From positions 1-16,079 of the forward strand of contig JABMOJ010000518.1 of the NCBI GenBank assembly GCA_013204195.1: 16,079 bases of DNA. The letters run 5' to 3'. Shown piece after piece: positions 6,681 through 13,114 of the stretch. A program made the translations under genes and the position numbers. The number at the start of each line of letters is the position of its first letter. The stretch's first letter is position 1. The notes under the pieces are model-generated. The model was given only the letters and a program-made list of their open reading frames with translations, did no database searches and was not told the origin of the DNA. The stretch is from SAR86 cluster bacterium (lineage in GTDB: Bacteria; Pseudomonadota; Gammaproteobacteria; Pseudomonadales; Azotimanducaceae).

Positions 6681-9600
6681 ATGTCCAGCTACATAGCTTC
6701 CTGTATCGACCGCTCGAGAACTATTTTGTCCCTGATGGCGGTGATTGTTTGCGCTGGTATCATGGCTTATCTGAGCATACCGGTCGAGTCTAACCCAGAC
6801 GTGTCAGTCCCTATCATCGTCGTGACTGTTCCCCATGAAGGTATTTCGCCGGAGGATGCCGAGCGCCTACTAGCACGGCCGTTAGAGTTGGAACTCAAAA
6901 CCATTGTCGGCGTTGAAGAGGTCAATTCCTATTCCAGCGAGGGTGCGGCGACGGTCGTGATTGAGTTTGATTACAGCTTCGACGCCAATCAGGCGCTGGT
7001 AGATGTGCGTGAGGCGGTTGATAAGGCCAAGGCGAAGATGCCGGGCAGTGCAGAAGAGCCCATTATCAACGAGGTCTCAGCAGGAGATTTCCCCATTATT
7101 ACGGTCAGCTTAGGCGGTGCCGGTGTGCCAGATCGAGTGCTCTACCGGCTGGCGCGAGAGCTCAAAGATGAGCTTGAAGGTTTGCCTGAAGTGCTTGAGG
7201 CCAACCTTAACGGTGAACGTGAAGAATTGCTGGAAGCCGTTATTGATCCGGCCCAACTCGAAGCCTATGGTATCAGTAATGATCAATTGATTCAGGCGGT
7301 GGCACGCAATAATCGGCTGATCGCGGCCGGCGCCGTTGATACCGGTCGCGGTAGCTTTAGCGTCAAAATACCCAGTCTAATCGAGTCTGCTGAGGATGTT
7401 TTGTCAATCCCAGTGACTGCCACGCCTAACGGCGTTGTGACGTTGCGGGATGTGACCACCATCAGGCGAACCTTCAAAGACCCGAAGAGCTTTACGCGAG
7501 CCAATGGTGTGCCCGCAGTTGCCGTCGAAGTGTCCAAGCGCAAGGGCGTCTCGCTGGTGGATGCCGTTGCCAAGGTCAAGATAGTCACTGAAGCCTTGCG
7601 ACATCATTACCCGGCGAATGTGGAAGTCAGCTATCTGGCCGACCAGGCGCCCGAAACGATTGAGCAGATCAGTACACTGCAAGGCAATATTTCGACGGCC
7701 ATGTTTTTGGTCTTGACGGTGGTCGTCGCCGCGATCGGCTTACGGTCGGGTCTGCTGGTCGCGATGGGGATTCCCTTTTCCTTTCTGTTTGCCTTTATCG
7801 TCGTCAATCTGCTCGGCTTTACCTACAATTTCATGGTGATGTTTGGCATGTTGTTGGGGCTGGGAATGCTGATTGACGGGGCGATTGTCGTGATCGAACT
7901 GGCAGACCGGGAGATGGGTAATGGCAGTACGCCCAGGGAGGCTTATCTGTATGCCATCAATCGGATGTTCTGGCCTGTGATTGCATCAACGGCGACGACG
8001 CTGGCGGCATTTTTACCCTTGATGTTCTGGCCCGGCGTTGTTGGCGGCTTTATGCGCTATCTGCCGGTGACTGTCTTTGCGGTCATGGCCGGTTCGTTAT
8101 TATATGCGCTGTTGTTCGCGCCGGTTCTCGGTGCGCTGCTGAGCAAGGTCAAGCCCGAAGTGGATAGCGTTAATCGCAAAGTCGATGAGGGCCGGTTCGA
8201 TGAGCTGCGTGGTGCCTTGGGCGCTTATGCACGGGTGCTTAGGTTTACCACAAATCACCCCTTTGTGGTGGTGACCATTGCTGGGCTGGTCTTGTTCGGG
8301 ATCGTTCGATGGTATGGCGAAGCCAACAACGGCATGCAGTTTTTTACGAATGTGGACCCGACCTTCACAGGTGTCAATGTGGCGGCCAAGGGTAATTTTT
8401 CCTCGACCGAGCTCCGTGACATCGTCGTTGATGTGGAACAACGAATTCTCGCTGTGGGCAATTATCAAAGTATCTATACGCGTAGTGGCGGCGGTGGTTT
8501 GAGCGTAGGCTCTGGCGGCGGCTCCTCTGCCGATCAAATCGGAAGTATGTTTATTGAAATCTCCGATCGAAGGCAACGAGATATTAATGGCTACGAGGTC
8601 GAGGCTGCCTATCGCGAGGCTATCAGTGATGTACCGGGTGTTCGGGCCGAGATGCTCAAGGTCGAAAATGGTCCGCCCGTGGGTAAGGATATTCAGATCC
8701 AAGTCATTGGCAGCGACTTGGAAATACTGGCCCGAGAAACCCGACGGCTGAGTGAGTATGTGCAGTCGCTGTCGGGCCTTGTGGGTGTCGACGATACGGC
8801 GCCAGTACCGGGTATTGAATGGGAGATCAATGTCGACCGAGCAAAAGCGGCTATGCTCGGCGCGGATATCGCCAGTGTCGGTGCGGCTATTCAGCTGGTG
8901 ACAAACGGCGTGCTCGTGGGCAAGTATCGCCCGGATGATGTAGATGACGAAGTGGATATTCGAGTGCGTTATCCCGAAGAATACCGAGCAATCACCCAGT
9001 TGGACGAACTTCGTGTGTCAACCAAAGAAGGTCAGGTGCCCATCAGCAGCTTCGTCGAACGTCAGGCTAAGGCCAAAGTGAGTACCATTTTTCGTCAGAA
9101 CGGTCATCGCATTATGTACGTGCGGGCGAACACCATGACTGGCGTGTTAGCTGATGAAAAAGTCAAAGAGATCCAGGACTGGGTTGAGACCGCAGATTTG
9201 GATCCCTCATTAGAGGTTGTGTATCGGGGCGCCAATGAAGAGCAAAATAATTCCATGAGCTTTATCGGCAAAGCGTTCGCGCTGGCTCTGGCGTTGATGG
9301 GGATCTTGCTCGTCACGCAGTTCAACAGCTTCTATCAAGCGGCACTGATCTTATCTGCGGTGATCATGTCGACGGTCGGTGTCCTACTAGGCCTGCTGCT
9401 CCTCGATCAGCCCTTTAGTGCGATTATGACCGGCGTCGGCATCGTCGCGCTAGCGGGAATTATTGTTAACAACAATATTGTTTTGATCGATACCTTTAAC
9501 TATTTGCGGCTAGAAAATCCAGCTTGGGATATCAAACGAGTCATCATTCAGACCGGTTGTTTGCGCCTCAGGCCCGTGTTCCTCACCACTTTCACGACTG

Positions 9601-9839
9601 GTTTTGGGCTGCTGCCCATGGCCAGTGGTGTGTCCATTGATCTGATCGGTCGAGAATTCGAAATGGGCGGTCCGGTGGCTTCGTTTTGGGTGCTGTTGGC
9701 ATCGGCGATCGTCTCAGGTTTGAGTTTTGCGACTTTGCTAACCTTGATCGTGACGCCGGCCATGTTGATGATACCCTACTCAATACGGAACTTTCGTATT
9801 CCTACCCTACGCCAGAAAGTGGTGAGTCTCGACACTTAA
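6681..9839 (+). CDS. RND efflux pump, inner-membrane permease (HAE1/AcrB-like)
   Basis: This 1052-residue pump has family-typical length and the expected duplicated plan: a helix near 15-32, a large periplasmic loop (about 35-330), a helix bundle (about 330-490), a helix near 530, a second periplasmic loop (about 555-860) and a final bundle (about 865-1035). N-terminal markers include IPVESNPDVSVP, EGISPEDAE and VEEVNSYSSEGAA. The proton-relay helices differ from AcrB: TM4 reads LID399-G400-AIVVIE where AcrB has D407-D408, and TM10 reads GIIVN930-N-N-IVLID where AcrB has K940. Many environmental HAE1 pumps vary here, so it is probably still proton-driven. At the position of the AcrB switch loop lies a Gly/Ser-rich run (602-616). 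A purine-rich AAAGG precedes the ATG. Paired with the upstream adaptor it should export amphipathic compounds; the substrate is unknown. Confidence 0.95.
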   Translation: MSSYIASCIDRSRTILSLMAVIVCAGIMAYLSIPVESNPDVSVPIIVVTVPHEGISPEDAERLLARPLELELKTIVGVEEVNSYSSEGAATVVIEFDYSFDANQALVDVREAVDKAKAKMPGSAEEPIINEVSAGDFPIITVSLGGAGVPDRVLYRLARELKDELEGLPEVLEANLNGEREELLEAVIDPAQLEAYGISNDQLIQAVARNNRLIAAGAVDTGRGSFSVKIPSLIESAEDVLSIPVTATPNGVVTLRDVTTIRRTFKDPKSFTRANGVPAVAVEVSKRKGVSLVDAVAKVKIVTEALRHHYPANVEVSYLADQAPETIEQISTLQGNISTAMFLVLTVVVAAIGLRSGLLVAMGIPFSFLFAFIVVNLLGFTYNFMVMFGMLLGLGMLIDGAIVVIELADREMGNGSTPREAYLYAINRMFWPVIASTATTLAAFLPLMFWPGVVGGFMRYLPVTVFAVMAGSLLYALLFAPVLGALLSKVKPEVDSVNRKVDEGRFDELRGALGAYARVLRFTTNHPFVVVTIAGLVLFGIVRWYGEANNGMQFFTNVDPTFTGVNVAAKGNFSSTELRDIVVDVEQRILAVGNYQSIYTRSGGGGLSVGSGGGSSADQIGSMFIEISDRRQRDINGYEVEAAYREAISDVPGVRAEMLKVENGPPVGKDIQIQVIGSDLEILARETRRLSEYVQSLSGLVGVDDTAPVPGIEWEINVDRAKAAMLGADIASVGAAIQLVTNGVLVGKYRPDDVDDEVDIRVRYPEEYRAITQLDELRVSTKEGQVPISSFVERQAKAKVSTIFRQNGHRIMYVRANTMTGVLADEKVKEIQDWVETADLDPSLEVVYRGANEEQNNSMSFIGKAFALALALMGILLVTQFNSFYQAALILSAVIMSTVGVLLGLLLLDQPFSAIMTGVGIVALAGIIVNNNIVLIDTFNYLRLENPAWDIKRVIIQTGCLRLRPVFLTTFTTGFGLLPMASGVSIDLIGREFEMGGPVASFWVLLASAIVSGLSFATLLTLIVTPAMLMIPYSIRNFRIPTLRQKVVSLDT

Positions 9840-9840
9840 G

Positions 9841-9883
9841 TTTAGCCGGTCAGATGTGGTTGGAAGGCGTCTGGCCGGCTAAA
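9841..9883 (+). terminator. Long imperfect hairpin after the RND pump gene, possible terminator
   Basis: Starting two bases after the pump stop codon, TTTAGCCGGTCAGATG (9841-9856) pairs with CGTCTGGCCGGCTAAA (9868-9883) over 16 positions, 14 Watson-Crick and two G-U as RNA, around an 11-base loop. The outer nine pairs are perfect. A run of T is absent after the stem (TTCGACG follows), so it is not a textbook intrinsic terminator; it may end transcription weakly or protect the 3' end. Confidence 0.5.
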
Positions 9884-9940
9884 TTCGACGTCGCTCGTGT
9901 CTGGTGCTACTTGTTATTCCCGGTCAAAATGCGTTAACTG

Positions 9941-9957
9941 CTAGTCACGATGACTAG
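9941..9957. promoter_or_regulatory. Perfect 7+7 palindrome upstream of the aldo/keto reductase, possible operator
   Basis: CTAGTCA (9941-9947) and TGACTAG (9951-9957) form a perfect inverted repeat with a 3-base spacer, 17 bases before the preferred ATG at 9974. A weak promoter-like pair, TTGTTA (9911-9916) and TTAACT (9934-9939) with 17 bases between, would place the start of transcription inside the palindrome, a classic repressor position. The alternative ATG at 9950 lies at its centre. The repeat is certain; its role is inferred. Confidence 0.4.
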
Positions 9958-9973
9958 TTTGCGCGAGATCTCT

Positions 9974-10981
9974 ATGCAATATCGAAGACTGGGCCAGCAT
10001 GGCCTTGAAGTACCCGCCTTGTGTCTGGGCACCATGACCTTTGGCCTGCAAGTGGATGAAGCGGTGTCCCAGACGATTCTCGATAAAGCCTTTGGCGCTG
10101 GCCTGACCTTTCTCGACACTGCGGACGCGTATCCGCTGGGCGGCACACGGGCAACAATCGGCGATACCGAAGCGATTATCGGCCGTTGGATGAAGCAACG
10201 GGGCAATCGAGATCAATTGATTCTGGCGACTAAGTGCTTCGCACCCACCCGCCGCGGTCCTAACAATATGGGCTTGTCGCGCCAACATATTATTGAATCC
10301 ATAGATAAAAGCTTACAGCGTCTACAGACGGATTATGTGGATATTTACCAGAGTCACGGTTTTGATCCGAAGACGCCGATTGAAGAGACCCTGCGCGCCT
10401 TTGACGATCTCGTGACGGCTGGCAAGGTACGCTATGTTGGCTGTTCTAACTACCCGGCATGGCGACTGGGTCAGGCATTACGTGCCGCTGACAAGCTGGG
10501 GGTTAGTGGCTATCAGTCAGTCCAGCCCCGTTACAATCTGCTATATCGTGAAATTGAGACAGAGCTGTTGCCCTTAGCGAATGATGCCGGGCTAGGTGTG
10601 CTGGTGTATAACCCCTTAGCAGGTGGTTTTCTATCAGGTAAATATACGGTTGGCCAAGATCCGCAGGCCGGCACACGTTTTACATTAGGTACGGCTGCCG
10701 AGCGGTATCAGGCGCGCTACTGGCATGACGCTCAATTTGAAGCGGTGGAAACCCTCAAGGCCATCGTTCAGGCAATGAATCTTAATATGGTGTCTGTTGC
10801 CGTGGCCTGGGTGCTCGCGCAAAAAGGCGTCACCTCGGCGATCATTGGCGCGAGTCGACCCGAGCAGTTAGATGCCAACCTGGCCGCACTCACCCTGACC
10901 CTTGATGATGAATTGATGGCGGCTTGTGATGCTGCTTGGTGGCGCCTGCCACGAGTCCCTGTGGCTGAAGGTTATCGCTAG
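9974..10981 (+). CDS. Aldo/keto reductase
   Basis: This 335-residue TIM-barrel NADPH-dependent oxidoreductase would reduce aldehydes or ketones in the cytoplasm. The AKR catalytic tetrad is complete: D48 and Y53 (FLDTADAY), K87 (ATKCF) and H128 (YQSHG). Other family marks are the opening MQYRRLGQHGLEVP, LGTMTFG, the GKVRYVGCSNY segment, YNPLAGGFLSGKY and the cofactor-binding IIGASRPEQLDANL near the C-terminus. I chose ATG 9974 because it begins exactly at the usual AKR N-terminus and has GAG six bases upstream; an in-frame ATG at 9950 would add eight residues, has no visible ribosome site and sits within a palindrome. The best resemblance is to the AKR11/12-like group of general-stress reductases such as YajO/Tas; I cannot name the substrate. 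It converges with the acyl-CoA dehydrogenase gene, leaving 25 bases between stops. Confidence 0.93.
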   Translation: MQYRRLGQHGLEVPALCLGTMTFGLQVDEAVSQTILDKAFGAGLTFLDTADAYPLGGTRATIGDTEAIIGRWMKQRGNRDQLILATKCFAPTRRGPNNMGLSRQHIIESIDKSLQRLQTDYVDIYQSHGFDPKTPIEETLRAFDDLVTAGKVRYVGCSNYPAWRLGQALRAADKLGVSGYQSVQPRYNLLYREIETELLPLANDAGLGVLVYNPLAGGFLSGKYTVGQDPQAGTRFTLGTAAERYQARYWHDAQFEAVETLKAIVQAMNLNMVSVAVAWVLAQKGVTSAIIGASRPEQLDANLAALTLTLDDELMAACDAAWWRLPRVPVAEGYR

Positions 10982-10982
10982 G

Positions 10983-11012
10983 GATTAGATAGCCTGTCCC
11001 GTGCGGCTAATC
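10983..11012. terminator. Weak hairpin between convergent genes
   Basis: GATTAG (10983-10988) and CTAATC (11007-11012) form a 6-base inverted repeat spanning the gap between the aldo/keto reductase stop and the acyl-CoA dehydrogenase stop, which it overlaps. The loop is 18 bases and there is no T-run on either side. Position suits a two-way terminator but the structure is weak. Confidence 0.22.
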
Positions 11013-12197
11013 GGGTAAGCCAATGACTCGCTTGGCAATGATGTTCTTTTGAATTTCACTGGTACCGCCGTAGATCGAAACTGCGCGGGTCGTGAGCCAA
11101 TCACGATTCGCGTCGATTTCTGCCGCCGTAAAACCCTCATCCTCCCAACCGATGCCTTGAGTGCCCATGGCTTGCTGCAGGACCTCTGTGCGTTCCTGCG
11201 TGAATTCCGCGCCTTTCACTTTCAGGATGGAAGTTGCCAATGATGGTGCGCTGGTCTGGGTCTCGGCAATAATTCGCTGCTGGGTCAGCGCATAGGCCCG
11301 ACTGTTCATCTCTAATGTCAGCAAGCGATTACGAAACTGCAGATCGCTGAGGCGGGTGTCTGCGGCAGCGCTACCCAGGTAGTGCCTGGCAATTTCCGCC
11401 AGCGACTGGGTCTTTTGTTCCACTTGGGCGCCGCTGGTATTGACGCCACCATGGACTGAACGCTCATATTGCAGCAACCGTTTGCCGATCCCCCAGCCTT
11501 GGTTGATGGGGCCGATCAGATCATCTTTGGCGGCCACAGCATCTTCGAAGAAGGTCTCGGCAAAGGGTGAGTTGCCGCTGATCAGGCGTATCGGCCTGAC
11601 CCTGACGCCGGGCTGATCCATCTTCACGAGGACCAGGCTGATGCCATCATGTTTGGGTTTGTCTGGTGCGGTTCTGACCAGGCAAAAGATCCAATCGCCG
11701 TAGATACCATCCGATGTCCAGGTTTTCATACCATTCAGGCGCCACAGGTCTCCGCCATCAACGCAGCGCATCTGCAGGTTAGCCAGGTCGCTGCCCGCTG
11801 CCGGTTCGCTGTAACCCATACACCAGCCGCCCTCACCGCGGGCCATGCTGGGTAACCAGCGGGCTTTTTGCGCCGGGGTGCCAAACTCGAGAATGGTGGG
11901 TCCAATGTAGTTGATGCCGCGGCCGGTGAGGGCCGGCCGGGCGTCTATACGGCGCATTTCTTGCTGGATCACCATATATTCTTCGCGGCTCACACCGGCG
12001 CCACCGTACTCCTGCGGCCAGCTGGGTACGGTCCAGCCGCGAGCCGACATGCGCTCTAACCACAGTGCTGTGTCTGGCTCAAGGGCTATCTTTTGACTAC
12101 CCCAAGGAATAAAGCCCGGCCCGCGTGCACCCGGCGGACAATTCGTGGCCAGCCAAGCGCGGGTTTCGGTTCGAAATGCATCAAGTTCTCGAGTCAT
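11007..12197 (-). CDS. Acyl-CoA dehydrogenase (FadE-type flavoprotein)
   Basis: This 396-residue acyl-CoA dehydrogenase of usual length would introduce an alpha-beta double bond into acyl-CoA and pass electrons to ETF. The N-terminal helical domain runs to about 120 (GWTVPSWPQEYGGAG at 54-68). The FAD/substrate-binding segment is at 128-141 (GYSEPAAGSDLANL), the middle beta domain at about 125-235, and the C-terminal helical domain has the IYGGTSEIQKNIIAKR signature (375-390). The residue matching the catalytic Glu of medium-chain enzymes (IYEGT) is Gly377. A Glu at 245 (LLQYERS) lies about where isovaleryl-CoA dehydrogenase carries its base, so it may serve instead. Sequences with YGGTSEIQ are common among enzymes of branched, cyclic or steroid side-chain catabolism, often in heteromeric pairs. 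No partner gene is adjacent. The specific substrate is unknown. Confidence 0.93.
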   Translation of the reverse strand: MTRELDAFRTETRAWLATNCPPGARGPGFIPWGSQKIALEPDTALWLERMSARGWTVPSWPQEYGGAGVSREEYMVIQQEMRRIDARPALTGRGINYIGPTILEFGTPAQKARWLPSMARGEGGWCMGYSEPAAGSDLANLQMRCVDGGDLWRLNGMKTWTSDGIYGDWIFCLVRTAPDKPKHDGISLVLVKMDQPGVRVRPIRLISGNSPFAETFFEDAVAAKDDLIGPINQGWGIGKRLLQYERSVHGGVNTSGAQVEQKTQSLAEIARHYLGSAAADTRLSDLQFRNRLLTLEMNSRAYALTQQRIIAETQTSAPSLATSILKVKGAEFTQERTEVLQQAMGTQGIGWEDEGFTAAEIDANRDWLTTRAVSIYGGTSEIQKNIIAKRVIGLPD

Positions 12198-12269
12198 GGG
12201 ATAAGGGATCCAAAACGTAAAAGATAAATCCTAACGGTTTGCTGGCGAGGCTGCCAGCAGGTTGCTGGC

Positions 12270-12298
12270 TTGTTGAGGACACTTTTCTCGTCTATGCT
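12270..12298 (+). promoter_or_regulatory. Candidate sigma-70 promoter for the cyclophilin gene
   Basis: TTGTTG (12270-12275) and TATGCT (12293-12298) are separated by 17 bases, a reasonable -35/-10 pair. It would start transcription near 12305, which rules out the earliest in-frame ATG (12270) as the true start and agrees with the TTG chosen below. A small stem, TGCTGGC/GCCAGCA (12240-12259), lies just upstream. Sequence match only. Confidence 0.35.
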
Positions 12299-12392
12299 GC
12301 GGCGCATGGCAGACAAAGAGAATAGAGCTCGGTCGATGAGATCAACCATGGGATGGTGTGACAACAGTCGAAAGTGGGTGCTGGAGATAGGC

Positions 12393-13043
12393 TTGCAGCA
12401 CATACGTAAAGTCCAAGCCTGGCCATTGATCTGTCTGGGAGGTCTGTGTCTGGCCATGAGCGCCGTGCAGGCGGATGAGCAAAAGGTTCGAATGCAGACC
12501 AGTCTCGGTGATGTGGTGCTTGAGCTGAACAGCCGGCAGGCGCCCATCAGCGTCGCCAATTTCTTGGCTTATGTGGATGATGGTCGGTATATCGGCACGA
12601 TATTTCATCGCGTGATTCCTGAGTTTATGATTCAAACCGGTGGTCATCGATTCGATCTCAGTGAAATCGAGGACTTGGCGCCGATTCGCAACGAAGCGGA
12701 TAATGGTCTGAAAAACCTTCAGGGTACCCTTGCCTTTGCCCGGTCAGAGGCTATCGACAGTGCCACCGGCCAGTTCTATATTAATGTCAGCGACAACAAC
12801 AATCTTGATCACAGCGCGGCCAGTTGCACGCGAATGGACGAGGCCGCGCGGCAGAAGGCGCTGACCCGTGGGCTGCGCAAGCCATTGACCTGCAAGACCT
12901 TCGGTTATGCGGTGTTTGGTCGCGTTATCCAGGGCATGGACGTGGTGAAGGCTATCGAGAATGTTGAGACCGATTATTACGCCGATTACGCCGATGTGCC
13001 GGTGACGCCGATTGTCATCGAGTCCATGTCGCGGATTGACTAG
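12393..13043 (+). CDS. Periplasmic cyclophilin-type peptidyl-prolyl cis-trans isomerase
   Basis: Read from TTG 12393 this is a 216-residue exported prolyl isomerase. A signal peptide covers about 1-27, with basic HIRK, hydrophobic ICLGGLCLAM and a likely cut after AVQA. The cyclophilin fold follows with FHRVIPEFMIQTGG (R73, F78, M79, Q81), GTLAFAR, QFYINVSDNNNLD and GYAVFGRVIQGMDVV. Between the last two is an insert (about 141-168) absent from E. coli PpiA, carrying Cys145 and Cys167, which could form a disulfide in the periplasm. Several ATGs lie upstream in frame (12270 to 12348), but they would put a long polar extension before the signal peptide, and the first overlaps a promoter-like sequence. 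TTG 12393 has GGAG (12383-12386) six bases upstream and gives a normal signal peptide; it remains a judgement. It likely helps fold exported proteins. Confidence 0.88.
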   Translation: MQHIRKVQAWPLICLGGLCLAMSAVQADEQKVRMQTSLGDVVLELNSRQAPISVANFLAYVDDGRYIGTIFHRVIPEFMIQTGGHRFDLSEIEDLAPIRNEADNGLKNLQGTLAFARSEAIDSATGQFYINVSDNNNLDHSAASCTRMDEAARQKALTRGLRKPLTCKTFGYAVFGRVIQGMDVVKAIENVETDYYADYADVPVTPIVIESMSRID

Positions 13044-13114
13044 ATCAAACGTAGCTATCGGCCATGCAGGCGGGTAACGTTTATGTGTATTTTTTGTTCA
13101 GGATGAGACCCTTC

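Noticed and set aside
8100..8702. 200-codon minus-strand frame inside the RND pump gene
   Set aside because: Antisense shadow of a strongly supported pump gene; no family resemblance.
9686..9937. 83-codon plus-strand frame across the end of the pump gene
   Set aside because: Overlaps pump coding sequence and the hairpin; no start signal or recognisable domain.
9950..9973. Upstream ATG (9950) as the aldo/keto reductase start
   Set aside because: It sits in the centre of a palindrome with no ribosome site, while ATG 9974 coincides with the conserved family N-terminus.
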